Below are positions 1-9,394 of a DNA stretch of 64,000 nucleotides, piece after piece. The stretch's first letter is position 1, and each line of letters starts with the position of its first letter. A program made the translations under genes and the position numbers. The stretch lies in assembly GCA_944472155.2 (NCBI GenBank), contig OX235273.1, forward strand, positions 104,616,582 through 104,680,581, in the 5' to 3' direction. The stretch comes from Trichobilharzia szidati. Taxonomy: Eukaryota > Platyhelminthes > Trematoda > Strigeidida > Schistosomatidae. The notes under the pieces are model-generated. The model worked only from the letters and a program-made list of their open reading frames with translations. It had not been told where the DNA came from and did not search any database.

Positions 1-367
1 ATATATATAAGTATGTCTGTATGTGTAATGAATAAATATACATTCGAAAGTCGAAAATCGAAAACAAAACTTTGTTTTGTGAAACTTTGTAGTCTGTTTA
101 GAAAGACATCGAGAGTTAGAGAGAGAAAGAGTCAGGAAGATAGGATGTATGTTGAAAAAATGAGACAGTTAGAAATCACTACTAATCAAGTCATTAAGTG
201 GAGCGGTAACTCAATCGATTCAAACAACACGTTAACCAATAACACACACGTGGTCTAAGGTTCGATTCGCCATCACCAACGCAACGCACTCTTAAAACCT
301 CACTTAGTCCGCGAATAGTAAGCCCGGGGAAAGAAGAGAATTTCATACATTTAATACCCTTTTAATG
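1..367. other. No gene; possible decayed tRNA-like SINE head
   Basis: No credible coding region. Around 190-275 there is a weak tRNA-like arrangement: a GTGG-AGCGGTAAC block that could be a decayed A box and a GGTTCGATTCGCC block resembling a B box. It is too degraded to assign to a SINE family seen elsewhere in the window. Confidence 0.3.
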
Positions 368-659
368 AATTTGAACAAAGCAAGAACTACAGTTTTAGCA
401 GAATAATAAAGTGGTACAATCATTGTTTATTTCGTTGCCTTCTCGTCAGCTGCTTACAAGCCAAAGTCTCTATTAAATATATCTACAAAAACAATTTCAA
501 CATACTTGCACAGAGTTCATTTTAAACAAAAATCAATCGATCAATCTACGCATACACCAATAATATATATATATGCCATATTAAACACTATTCTGAACAA
601 TAATAATCATACACAATGAAAACTTTTCCGCATCTCGCATTCGGATGAAAAATATCCAG

Positions 660-1020
660 TTACCAGGGCAAAGAAAGACTGATAACCGCTTCTTTCTGAA
701 CGCATAAATCAGGTTTCAGGCGATTGATGAAAATGGCTTCAGCAAACTTCAGGAGATTTGAGCTCTTTTGCCTATTGATAATTTTGAACGACTTTTCGAC
801 GTCGACCTCATGACCCGTGTGAAGGAGATGCCTGGTGATGGCACGGTTTAAAGCATTTGTTCCCTTTAGACGTAAGCTTTTTGGTACATGTTCAGAAAAT
901 CGTAGATATGCCCTTCTTTGTGTTCTTCCAATGTAACTGCTCCCGCAGATACATGTAAATTTGTATATACAGTTGGAGTTAACATGAGAAGGATATCTGC
1001 TAACTGGATATTTTTCATCT
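660..1020 (-). pseudogene. PLE-1 GIY-YIG endonuclease tail (no RT domain)
   Basis: The minus strand is open for about 120 codons to a TAA at 660-662. The reading has a CxYKFTCxC zinc-like lead-in, then GSSYIGRTQRR (the YIG half of GIY-YIG with the following Arg-rich helix), a FSEHVPKSL segment, a TGHEVDVEKSF block and a C-terminal LKPDLCVQKE...SLPW motif. These are the order and ending of schistosome Penelope-type proteins. In the full protein this domain nicks DNA for target-primed reverse transcription. The RT part is absent, so this is a 5'-truncated dead copy. It is intact across the domain and close to the copy at 3393-3746. Confidence 0.8.
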
Positions 1021-1086
1021 CTCTTTCATCCGAATGCGAAATGCTGAAAAGTTTTCATTGTGTATGATTATTATTGTTCGGAATAG

Positions 1087-1475
1087 TTGATATAAGTATA
1101 AAACTTGGGCACTGTGGTAGAGTATAATTCCATAATGGATAAGATTTTATTTTGATTAATCTATTTCCATTCAAACACATCAACACATTCTAACAATCAA
1201 CTTATTATGACTATAAAAACACTCGTCGTATTTCCCATCTAATTGCAATGGATTAATAACACTCGTGTTATTATTATTTCTGAATGTACATTATCTCATA
1301 TTGAATTTTATTCCAATATCTAGTCGATTCCACACATGTATATAAATGAAGGAAAGAAGTTGTGTGAGTAACCTGATATGATTATGAGCAATAGTTTGTG
1401 CTCGAAACGTCATCACTTAATATAACTGTACTACACTGTGTGATTTATCAAAATAAAATCTTATCCATTATGGAA
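1087..1475. mobile_element. PLE-9-type terminal-repeat element, partial foldback
   Basis: A 389-bp unit beginning TTGATATAAGTATAAAACTT and ending ATCTTATCCATTATGGA. It is flanked by a perfect 12-bp direct repeat, TGTTCGGAATAG, at 1075-1086 and 1476-1487, so it is a discrete insertion into the PLE-1 arm. It shares both ends with the longer foldback elements at 5221, 16886, 50977 and 58975 but lacks most of the left arm. Confidence 0.8.
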
Positions 1476-1744
1476 TGTTCGGAATAGTGTTTAATATTGC
1501 GTATATATATGTATATATTATTAGTGTATGCGTATATTGATCGACTGATTTTTGTTTAAAATGAACTCTGTGCAAGTATGTTAAAATTGTTTTTGTAGAT
1601 ATATTTAGTAATGTCTTTGTCCTGTAAGCAGCTGACGAGAAGGCAACGAAATAAAAGATGGTACCACTTTATTCTGAAGCCTTGAATGTTACACTTGTAA
1701 GGCAATGGAAAGCGGAAAAGCAACTGATCAATAAAAAAATGAGG

Positions 1745-2005
1745 ATTCACACCATACTGGGTGCTTTTCCATCACGGTGGACACTGAAGTGGTCTTAGGT
1801 GATCTTAGGATGCAATCGGTAGGAAGCCCTGCCGGGACCTAGGTTCCGTGCCTGTTGGCATTCACCAGTCACCAGGGCGTATATGCAATCTTGAAGGAAC
1901 TCATGTCACGCCTGAGATTCGAAACCGAGTCACTCGATGCTGCAGTCAGAAACGTTACCATTGAGCGATTCCTTCAAGATTGCAGATACACCTTGCTGAC
2001 TGAAA
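1745..2005 (-). mobile_element. SINE-D, tRNA-headed SINE
   Basis: Read on the minus strand it has an A-box-like CTCAATGGTAACG, a B-box-like GGTTTCGAATCTC and a body with a CCTAGGTC-type segment. The same order occurs at 10190-10380 and, inverted, at 10011-10170. Tail limits are approximate. Confidence 0.6.
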
Positions 2006-3051
2006 AGTGCTAACAAGCGCAAAATCTACGTCCCGAGCCTCTTGCCTAAAATCAGAAAAATATCTGAAAGACGATCAGAAAATGAAACAACTAATGCAGT
2101 GAAAGTTTAGAATCTCAATCATTAGATAGTGGTAGGTATTGGTTCTGTGACATCCATGTTCTACCACCACAGATGCAGATGGATACGAAACGGCCAAATA
2201 TTAATAAAAAAAAACAACGAACATTTAAAGTCAATGGCTGGAAGGTTACAAGTGTTTATTTCTCAAATTTGGATTTAATTTACGTGGTGGTCATGAAATA
2301 ATTTCATTGGACAGAACAGGCTACTGTTTGCTAACCTAGCCGACTTTTAATGTGGTTAAAAATGCATGAAAATGATGTGTTTTTCGTCAGTATATATTAT
2401 TATTGTTCGTTCCCGAATCTCTTCTCTTATGCCATTACATTATGAATTATCATGTTACTTAGACGAGTAGAGTTTTTAATTCCAAATTAAAGCCAGTCAC
2501 AATCTATACTATTGATTATTTTGTCTTTTCAACATGCACTGTAACAACGCAGCCTTTCTTTCTATCTTAAATAATAATTAGGGTCATCGAAATGTCGCTG
2601 TTTTTTTCTTGATATTGTTTATTTTTGGAATTATTAGTTCAAGGGCAAGAAAATCGATCACAAATGATGCAATAACATCTCTCTCTCTTCTTGTTTTCTC
2701 CTCAATACTCGTTTCATTTATGTATTATAGCTAACTAATTGTTTGTGCTCATAGTCAGCCTTTTTTATGATTTTATTCTTATGTTGTATTGTTCTTGTAT
2801 TCCTCCCCCCGCGCTCTGTAGTATAATCATCTGAAACCATACCCATTTCATACCATCTTCTACACTGTCGTGTTGAAACGGTAGAAAACGAAGACTTGAT
2901 GATGGAATGTTTATTTGGAAGTTGACATCTCTATATAGCCAAATTATGTGTACCTTATCTTCAAACACACCATTTGTACAGATCTCCCGTGTTGTGCTAC
3001 TTTTGGCCTTCCTTAATATTGTGTGTTTCTTTGTGTTCCTTTCAGGTCTCT
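2006..3051. other. No recognised feature
   Basis: AT-rich sequence with short homopolymers. A 99-codon open frame at 2765-3064 on the minus strand has no recognisable motif and overlaps the target-site repeat of the next element, so it is not called as a gene. Confidence 0.4.
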
Positions 3052-4060
3052 CATGCATCTCCACAATTTGAATAAACCAAGAACAACAGTGGTGTTTGTG
3101 CAGAATAATATGGTACCATCATTTATTTCGTTGGCTTCTCATCATCTGCTTACTGCCTAAATAAATTATGCGGTTTGCGTAAAGAAAAGGTTTAACATAT
3201 TTGCAAATTTTACATGTTGTCAGTTGATAGAAAGTTCCATAATTAGGGAACAGTGACTAATAAATTAGGTTACAATGTACTGAGTTCAACTCAAATCATA
3301 GAAACAAGAGACAAGCAAAATTACAGGTTATAAAAGGGGGTGAGGTTAAAGACAAAGATTACGAAATCAGATGAGAGAATAAAGACATTCAGTTACCAGG
3401 GCAAGGAAAGACTAATAACTGCTTCTTTCTGAACACATAAATCTGGTTTCAAGCGTTTGATAGAAATTGCTTCGGTAAACTTGAGGATAATGGAGCTCCT
3501 TTGTCTATTGATAATTTTAAAGGATTTCTCGATTTCCACCTCATGACCCGTGTCGAGATGTCTGGTAATAGCGCTACCATAAGAGTTTGTTCCCTTGAGA
3601 CGTAGGCTTTTCGGCACATGTTCAGAAAATCGGAGGCGTGCCCTTCTTTCTGTTCTCCCAATGTAACTGCTCCCACAGATCCATGTGAATTTGTATATAC
3701 AGTTGGAGTTAACATGAGAAGCGTATCTATCAACTTTTGACTGCACGAAAGAGCATGTTGTTCAATGGACGGAAACCAACTTACCTGCAAGATAGGCTCT
3801 GGCTGGTGACGTTCTCAGTCTTCTGTTGACCATTACTGCAATGTTTTCACCACTAAAATCTAGTTGAATGAAGACAGGCTTTTTTCAACTGTGATTTGTT
3901 TGGTATTTGAGCCTCATAATTTATTTAGGCTGTAAGCAGCTGATGAGAAGCCAACGAAATAAACAATGATGGTTCCATATTATTCTGCACAAACACCACT
4001 GTCGTTCTTGCTTTATTGATATTCATCAAGGGGAATAAATGCATGAAGTATCTCCACAAT
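3052..4060 (-). mobile_element. PLE-1 copy 2 with inverted terminal repeats and TSD
   Basis: Second PLE-1 remnant. Inverted arms lie at about 3068-3180 and 3890-4025, both containing the GAGAAGCCAACGAAATAAA segment in opposite orientation. The outer flanks CATGCATCTCCACAAT (3052-3067) and CATGAAGTATCTCCACAAT (4042-4060) look like a diverged TSD. Orientation follows the GIY-YIG remnant inside. Confidence 0.75.
3393..3746 (-). pseudogene. PLE-1 GIY-YIG endonuclease tail
   Basis: Open for 117 codons. Motifs in order: NCIYKFTWICGSSYIGRTE (residues about 15-33), RFSEHVPKSLRLKG (about 39-52), a TGHEVEIEKSF segment (about 67-77), and a C-terminal RLKPDLCVQKE ending SLSLPW. It matches the 660-1020 copy motif for motif, with W for C before the ICG motif. 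The RT domain is missing, so it is a truncated retroelement protein rather than a host gene. The tail is typical of Penelope-like proteins. Confidence 0.8.
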
Positions 4061-4253
4061 GCTGTAACATTTGCCTTCTCTGAAATCAAATGAATATCTC
4101 CCTAATATTTGCTGTGTTTTATGCCGATGAATATCTCTTTATATGTATATAGTCGTAGTGATAAATCCTATCACAGTAGCACTCGCCACAGTTTGTCGGT
4201 GGTCTCGTAGACGATATCTTAACTCTGAATCCATTCAAAAAATTTTACTGTTG

Positions 4254-5006
4254 ACTAGCTGTGTAGAACTTTGCACAGAAGTACAACATTTTAAAGCGCG
4301 CCACTCCATAAAAGTACACAAATGAAAAGGAAAGGAAATCCCAAAGAATTATGATAGGCAAAGTGAGTCAGTGGCACAGCAGATAGGACACTCGCCTACC
4401 ATGTACATGGTCCGGGTTTCCATCCCTGGCCACCGATGCACTCCTTTACCTCGCTAAGCCAGAAATAAACCTGGTAAAAAGGAAAGGTTGGGCATGAGGC
4501 TAGCAACCCCATCCTGTAAAAATAATCACCCCTGCTACAGAAATTTCAAGCCTCTAGCTTGAAGCCCTATGTTCCACTGGGAACGTGAAGGAAAAAAATG
4601 ATAGGCAGACAAGTGTACAATACAAGAGGATTAAATGAATTTGGAAGATTACGAAGACTGAATAATAATAAATGCATATCTGCACACTTGAGAACTATCT
4701 TCAAAAAACGATCGATCTTCATAAAACCAACAGTTCTTAGAATCCCAAGCATACACGAGAAAAACATTCTACAACACCAGCATGTCATCTTAATCGATTT
4801 AACTTTACAACCTCATCGATGAACTTTTCTTCTTTAAACCTAGCACTCTACACGCCTAGCCTCAATATTGCTCACCATAGTATACGACTTAACACAGAAG
4901 GAAGAATGTGAGTGTTGATATATGTGGTCAAAGACAAACTTCATATTTTTCACTTTTAATGGTCATTTTTCCCAGCCATAAATAAGGACAGAAGAGACTG
5001 TTGAAA
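4254..5006 (-). mobile_element. LINE-B fragment, C-terminal end and 3' UTR
   Basis: Minus-strand non-LTR remnant. It has the 3' UTR signature also seen at 36005, 49225 and 60985 (GAACTTTGCAC next to a GTACAACA-like block). It then runs upstream through a decayed version of the LINE-B C-terminal region (FDH..., VRRR-like). It is broken by SINE-C at 4358-4600, and its continuation lies beyond the SINE-B/foldback insertion at 6107. Confidence 0.55.
4358..4600 (+). mobile_element. SINE-C, tRNA-headed with LINE-A-like tail
   Basis: A TGGCACAGCAGATAGGAC A-box region and a GGTTTCCATCCC decayed B box are followed by the SINE-C body (GGTTGGGCATGAGGCTAGCAA) and the terminal hairpin GTTCC-ACTG-GGAAC at 4571-4584. 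Similar ATGATAGGCA words on both sides suggest a TSD into LINE-B. Confidence 0.75.
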
Positions 5007-5099
5007 AATAAACACATCCCAGTGGCTTGATGGTCTACGAGCTAGCTCGCTTTGTAACCAGAAGACCCTGAGTTCGAACCCTGGCGTGACAGTAGGTGG

Positions 5100-5147
5100 G
5101 TAATACTGAAGAGTCCCAAACTAGAACGAAACAGCTGTCCAGTACTC
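5100..5147 (+). ncRNA. Hammerhead-like ribozyme fold in SINE-B
   Basis: CTGAAGA at 5106-5112 fits the hammerhead CUGANGA core, and GAAA at 5128-5131 fits the second core strand. Stem II is GUCC against GAAC, so one pair is lost. The minimal stem III ACAGCUGU is followed by C, the expected cleavage nucleotide. Stem I is weak in this copy because bases present in other copies are deleted. The fold is HHR-derived but activity is doubtful. Confidence 0.5.
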
Positions 5148-5220
5148 CCAGGCTTTCCAATGGTTCTCTAACCAATGTCAGCTCATAATGAAATCCTGTC
5201 ACCAATCAAATCCCTGCAAA

Positions 5221-6067
5221 ACTCCATTATGGATAAGATTCTATTTTGAAAAATCACACAGTGTTACACAGTAATATTAACTGATGACCACGTTACGACC
5301 ACAAACTATTGCCACTCATAATCATATCAACTTACTCACTCACACAACTTTTTTCCGTCATTTATATACATGTGTGGAATTGACTAGATATTTGAGTGAA
5401 AATCAATATAGGATAATGTGCATTCAGAAATAATAACAATATGAGTGTTATTCATCAAATACAATCAGATGGGAAATAAGACGAGTGTTTTTATAGTCAT
5501 AATAAGTTACTTGTTAGAATGTTGTGATGTGCTTGAATTGAAATAGAATTTTAAGATTATTTATTATCCTCCTTCCAAACTGAATCCTGGTTCATTGAGT
5601 CTACACCTAACACAATACATGCAACAGAAATGACTCAATGCAAATACCAAATATATGGAAGATATTATTACTACCAGTCAGTCAAATCAGAGGAGGATAA
5701 TAAATAATCTCAAAATTCTATTTCAATTCACATACATCATAACATTCTAACAAGTAACACTTATTATGACTATAAAAACAATCGTCTTATTCCTTGTATG
5801 ATATAACTCGATATATTTCTGAATGTACATTATCCTATATTGATTTTTATGCAAATGTCTAATCAATTCCACTTATGTATGTAAGTGAAGCTGGAAAGTT
5901 GTGTGAGTGAGTAACTTGATATGATTATGAGGAGTAATAGTTTGTGCTCGGAACGTGGTCATCAGTTAATATTACTGTATAACACCACTGTGTGATTTAT
6001 CAAAATAAAATCTTATCCATAATGGAGTTATGCTCTACCGCCACAGTGCCCAAGTTTTATACTTATA
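5221..6067. mobile_element. Foldback element (PLE-9 type), inverted arms of about 350 bp
   Basis: Starts ACTCCATTATGGATAAG and carries the inverse, CTTATCCATAATGGAG, near 6011-6026. The arms mirror each other through the GACGAGTGTTTTTATAGTC segments and the GAGGAGGATAATAAATAAT segments, leaving a loop of about 110 bp. It is flanked by TCAAATCCCTGCAAA (5206-5220) and TCAAATCCCTACAAA (6068-6082), a 15-bp TSD with one mismatch. No coding remains; it is a non-autonomous relative of the element at 58975. Confidence 0.85.
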
Positions 6068-6106
6068 TCAAATCCCTACAAACCAACACTTGAATAAACA
6101 CGTCCC

Positions 6107-6460
6107 TTGATGAATAGCCGGATATCAAAGTCTGCACACACCAGAGATGACGTGAGTTGGAAAATGCTATACAACCCTCTTGTCTCCGTGCAAAATCTTA
6201 TTTGTAATCTGTTGATTAGGTCTGGTCTGATGCAACACCTCCGAAATAAGTGAAGTGGTCAACACAACACGGTCAACCATTTCATCTTCGGTGTATCTTT
6301 AAACTAGGCGTTAATGGAGAGAGACAACTTCTGCAGCATCACTTTACATTTGATATAGACAAATCCTTCAAAGGTGTTTAGAAGATGTTGCATTTTATTA
6401 GTGTCTTCAATTTGGAAGGCAATACTATCTGTATTATCCTAGTCGATAAGAGACTATTCC
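6107..6460 (-). mobile_element. LINE-B fragment, middle RT/C-terminal part
   Basis: Continuation of the 4254-5006 fragment after the nested insertions. Conceptual minus-strand reading gives a decayed stretch with KCKVMLQ (the post-RT KCK motif of non-LTR enzymes) and a GDKRVVQ-like block. Several frameshifts are needed. Confidence 0.5.
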
Positions 6461-6899
6461 CCTTGGTAAAAAAAATCAATCGCTAAATCGCTATAGTCGA
6501 TTAATGTCACGTCAATTGGTGGTAGATTCACGTTGAATATTCTATTTCACATATAACACCGACTTTTAGTCCTGCGTTTATTAGGCCTCAATGCTTTCTT
6601 TAACTGACAATACTTACACAGTCAATTTTGTTTCCTGCATTCATTGATGACACCGAAATATTCGCCTTTTGTTGAAATGTTGACTTCCCAGTCCAGAAGC
6701 TTCACCAATGTTTGAGGATTAAAATGATGCTATTTTGATGAATTGAAATCACTAGCAGTGTAATCTAAGATATAAGAATTTCATCCTATATCGGACTCTT
6801 CAACTAGATGTACACCCGCATCACATGCAGTGAATAATAGTGCCCCCCCCCCAATGGTCTAAATGATGTAGTGGATATAACAAAGTTTTAGTAAATGTG
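6461..6899. other. No recognised feature
   Basis: AT-rich, with a poly-C tract near 6843-6851. It may be the eroded upstream part of the LINE-B copy, but no motif supports that. Confidence 0.3.
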
Positions 6900-6961
6900 G
6901 AGCGACAGATGCTGGCAGCTTCGAATATTTGCAATTAAAAGTGTTCTCTGAGCTGGTTGGT

Positions 6962-7012
6962 TTAGTCGCGAAGCTTTCGTCGTCCTTCTGGACAACATCT
7001 TCAGCGCCATAT
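6962..7012 (-). ncRNA. Hammerhead-like ribozyme in PLE-2 terminal repeat
   Basis: On the minus strand: CTGAAGA core at 6998-7004, GAAA at 6975-6978, a seven-pair stem II (GUUGUCC with GGACGAC around AGAA), minimal stem III AGCU, cleavage base U, and a three-pair stem I (GCG/CGC). One extra U sits between the core and stem II. Hammerheads in Penelope pLTRs are established in the literature. The copy at 9243 supports this fold with different but still paired stem I bases. Confidence 0.6.
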
Positions 7013-7116
7013 TTTGCACAAAGTGAAATGATTTAAATTTCTTCATGCGTGATGTAATTGCGTCTCCTGGTTACTATCTTAACATATGTATCGACCACTT
7101 TCTATTGACTAGGATT

Positions 7117-7640
7117 TTAAACTTTTTGGTCACCTGATTTACTTTTTATTAGTTGGTAAATTTCATCTATATTAACGTGTTTGTTAATTGCACATTCGTT
7201 TGAGTACCAGGCTTCTAGGAATTCTCTCGCACTTTTCGTGTTTCCTCTGTTTAAGATTTTGACATGATCCCAATCAAACTGATGACCATAGTTGTCTGCA
7301 TGCATTGATACTAAAGAATACATATCATGTTTTTTCATGGCTGATTTATGTTATTGGATTCTGATTCGAAGGGGACGCCCACTTTGGCCGATGTAATGCT
7401 TGTTACAGTCCCTATAATTTATTTTGTAAATGCTATTAATTTTATCTCCTTTTTCTGTTGGATCTTTTGGTTTGCATAATATCGAATTAAGCGATTTGAC
7501 TGGCTTGTGTGCTATATCTATATCTAACGGTTTCAGTATTCTGGCTGTTATTTCAGAGATATTTTTTATGTATGGTGGGATGAATTTTCTCGTGGTCTTT
7601 GATGATGGTTTCTTGTTGGTGTTTTGGTTCGAGTATTCTC
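7117..7640 (-). pseudogene. PLE-2 linker and GIY-YIG endonuclease, nonsense-disrupted
   Basis: The reading includes IPPYIKNISEITARILKPL, KPVKSLNSILCKPKDP, then INSIYKINYRDCNKHYIGQSG (GIY-YIG motifs with a Cys-containing lead-in), LRIRIQ, stop, HKSAMKKHDMYS, and a 73-codon tail with HADNYGHQFDWDHVKILNRG and REFLEAWYS. The stop at 7351-7353 lies where the plus-strand sister copy reads Q-E-H, so it is explained by a single GAA-to-TAA change. The RT domain is absent. In active relatives this domain cuts target DNA during retrotransposition. Confidence 0.75.
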
Positions 7641-7689
7641 AGTGGGAAATAACGTCACTCATTGAGGAGTCCCAAAATATACTACGAAA

Positions 7690-8045
7690 TGTGCATCTTT
7701 TATTCGATTGTTAACGTTACAACCAAACACTTCATTCGACCAAAAGATTCAATCGAAAAAGAAGATGAGATCAATACAATTTATAAAATAAATTGTGCAT
7801 GAACTGCGATAAACAGCTCTACATAGATCAAAGTAGGCTTCCTCTTCGAATCAGAATCCAAGAACATAAATCAGGTGTGAAAAGACACGATATGTTGAAT
7901 TTTTTTCACACCGATGCATGTAGACGATTACTGACATCAATTTGATTGGGGGAGAATGTAGAAATTTTAAATAGAGGAAACACTTAAAATGCCAGGGGAT
8001 TTCTAGAAGCCTGATTAACAAACATATTAGTTTATAAGGACACTA
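7690..8045 (+). pseudogene. PLE-2 GIY-YIG remnant, opposite orientation to its neighbour
   Basis: Plus-strand reading with frameshifts: INTIYKINC, a CDKQLYIDQSRLPLRIRIQEHKSG-like segment (YIG replaced by YID), KRHDML, then HTDACRR and a decayed LNRGNT...ARGFLEA block. It is a diverged sister of the 7117-7640 copy and is clearly inactive: stops occur throughout and the YIG motif is lost. Confidence 0.6.
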
Positions 8046-8046
8046 G

Positions 8047-9020
8047 TTAGTTAGTAGTGTAATGTGTCTAGTACTTTGTTTTGTGCAGACTGAAATGTGA
8101 CCAACAGCGGGCAATGAGGAAACAGCCATAAAATGGACTCACACAAAAAACTTCGACAATCTGGACTTCGCCGATGATATATATCTGATTTCCCACAAAC
8201 TGAAAGATATGCAAGCGAAAAGCAACAAGTTGGCACAAGAAGCATCCAGAGAAGACAGGACTTCAGGTGAACATAGAGAAAACAGTGATGAAAATTCTTG
8301 GCCAACACCACCAACAGCAACAACAACAACAGACAACAATCAGCATAAATGGAAGGAACCTGAAAGAAACAACCTCTTTTGCCTACCTACCTGGGAAGCA
8401 TCGTTTCAACTACAGGCGGACGGAAGTGACGAGGATATCAAAGCAAGAATCGGAAAAGCAAGACAAGCTTTCATTACTCTCAAGTCTGTGTGGAGGTCAA
8501 CAGCACTCAGCATGAAAATCAGAATAAGATCCGGATTTTCAACTCCAATGTGAAGTCAGTGCTACTCACTATACGGATCAGAGACTTGCACTGCGCGTCA
8601 TAAAGAGCACCTCAAACAAACTACAGACCTTCATTAACAGTTGTCTTCGCTCAATACCACTCAAGATCAGATGGCCGGACAGAAAAGATCAGCAACAGGG
8701 ATGTCTGGCAACGAGCGAACCAACCAGGAACCGATTGTGCAACAAATAGGCAGAAAGAAATGGAGATGGATTCGCCATACTCTGAGGAAACCATCAAGTG
8801 ACATCACTAGACAAACCATCGCTCGAGTGGAACCCGAAAGGGAAGCGGCGAGTTGGTCGTCAGTGCGAGGGTGACTTGGAGGAGGTCATGTAAAGAGGAG
8901 ATGAAAGCATGTGGGCAGACTTGGAGCCACGTGACGACTTTAGCAGAGAACCGAACGCAATGGAGACACACGGCTGAAGCCCTATATTCCTCTAGGAAAT
9001 AAGGGAAACAATAATAATAA
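8047..9020 (+). mobile_element. LINE-A 3' fragment (non-LTR reverse transcriptase end)
   Basis: Contains the RT catalytic F-A-D-D motif (LDFADDI, about 8164-8184), then RIGKARQAF...LKSVWRS, a decayed LLTIRIRDLHCAS segment, and the C-terminal region with KKWRWIRHTLRKPSSDITRQ and WNPK-like residues. The 3' end is GAAGCCCTATATTCCTCTAGG followed by an (AAT)n tail, as in RTE-like elements. Reading it as protein needs several frame changes. The 5' part is missing. Confidence 0.75.
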
Positions 9021-9029
9021 TAATTGTAG

Positions 9030-9210
9030 GTGGCTCGCTGTCACGATGCATGTTGAATTCTTGATATTGATTAGATGGTTAGAGGCAATCAACAAGATGC
9101 CTTGAACCTAGGTTTCGTGCTAGTTGGCAGGCACTCACCAGTCAGCAAGGTGGCGTATTTATAACCTTGAGGGGATTTGAATTTCAAGGTCAGTAAAAGT
9201 GATCAATAGA
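9030..9210 (-). mobile_element. SINE-D fragment
   Basis: Shares the GTGGCTCGCTGTCACGATGCA end, the CCTTGAACCTAGGTTTCGTG block and the CTCACCAGTCAGCAAGGTGG block with the SINE-D copies at 1745 and 10011. The tRNA-like head is missing. Confidence 0.5.
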
Positions 9211-9242
9211 GATGTAAATTAAAAATCAATCAACAACAACAA

Positions 9243-9290
9243 CTTGCACTGAAGATGTTTCCTAGGAAGACAACGAAAGCTTTGCAATTA
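9243..9290 (+). ncRNA. Hammerhead-like ribozyme, PLE-2 type, covarying stem I
   Basis: CTGAAGA core at 9249-9255 and GAAA at 9275-9278. Stem I is five pairs, UUGCA (9244-9248) with UGCAA (9283-9287). Stem III is the minimal AGCU, with U at the cleavage position (9282). Stem II is less regular (UUCC/GGAA nested inside GUU/AAC). Compared with the copy at 6962, stem I changed on both strands while pairing was kept. Confidence 0.6.
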
Positions 9291-9350
9291 AATCAACCAG
9301 CTCAGAGAACACACACCACCTCAATCAAAATCATGTTGATTACTTTAGCA
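9243..9350 (+). mobile_element. PLE-2 terminal repeat fragment
   Basis: Homologous to the 3' terminal segment at 6900-7012 (AAATCAACCAGCTCAGAGAACAC). It has no coding remnant. It ends about 45 bp before the donor side of the host exon at 9395, so it lies on the downstream-intron side of that exon. Confidence 0.6.
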
Positions 9351-9394
9351 ACTGACAATACAAAAAAACAGCCAGTAAAATAGGCACCAAATAC

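Larger units (their letters stand above)
368..1681 (-). mobile_element. PLE-1 copy 1, Penelope-like remnant with inverted terminal repeats
   Basis: A GIY-YIG coding remnant on the minus strand is bracketed by inverted copies of one terminal repeat: about 395-640 on the left and, inverted, about 1480-1681 on the right. The match covers the CAACGAAATAAA segment, the AT-rich tract and the fold near 591-660/1010-1080. A younger terminal-repeat element (1087-1475) is inserted in the right arm. Inverted terminal repeats are known for Penelope elements. The family call rests on the GIY-YIG tail. Confidence 0.75.
5021..6092 (+). mobile_element. SINE-B copy split by a foldback element
   Basis: The tRNA-like head starts AGTGGCTTGATGGTCTACG, with a GAGTTCGAACCC B box, then an HHR-like module and the CAGCTCATAATGAAATCCTG 3' body. 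It is bounded by AATAAACACATCCC (5007-5020) and AATAAACACGTCCC (6093-6106), a near-perfect 14-bp TSD in LINE-B. A foldback element splits it at 5221-6067. Confidence 0.8.
6900..7700 (-). mobile_element. PLE-2 copy on minus strand: GIY-YIG remnant plus ribozyme-bearing terminal repeat
   Basis: The coding remnant (7117-7640) is followed downstream on the same strand by a terminal segment with an HHR fold at 6962-7012. That order, coding end then pLTR, is the known Penelope layout. A second PLE-2 copy of opposite orientation begins at about 7690, so the two copies lie with their internal ends facing each other. Confidence 0.7.

Noticed and set aside
2765..3064. 99-codon minus-strand open frame
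   Set aside because: No recognisable domain, overlaps the TSD of PLE-1 copy 2.
5221..6067. Classic DNA-transposon MITE
   Set aside because: Inverted ends would fit, but TSD lengths vary among copies and the ends match a Penelope-coding element at 58975.
8047..9020. Reverse transcriptase as a host gene
   Set aside because: Multiple frame breaks, copies in both orientations and a microsatellite tail show it is a LINE fragment.
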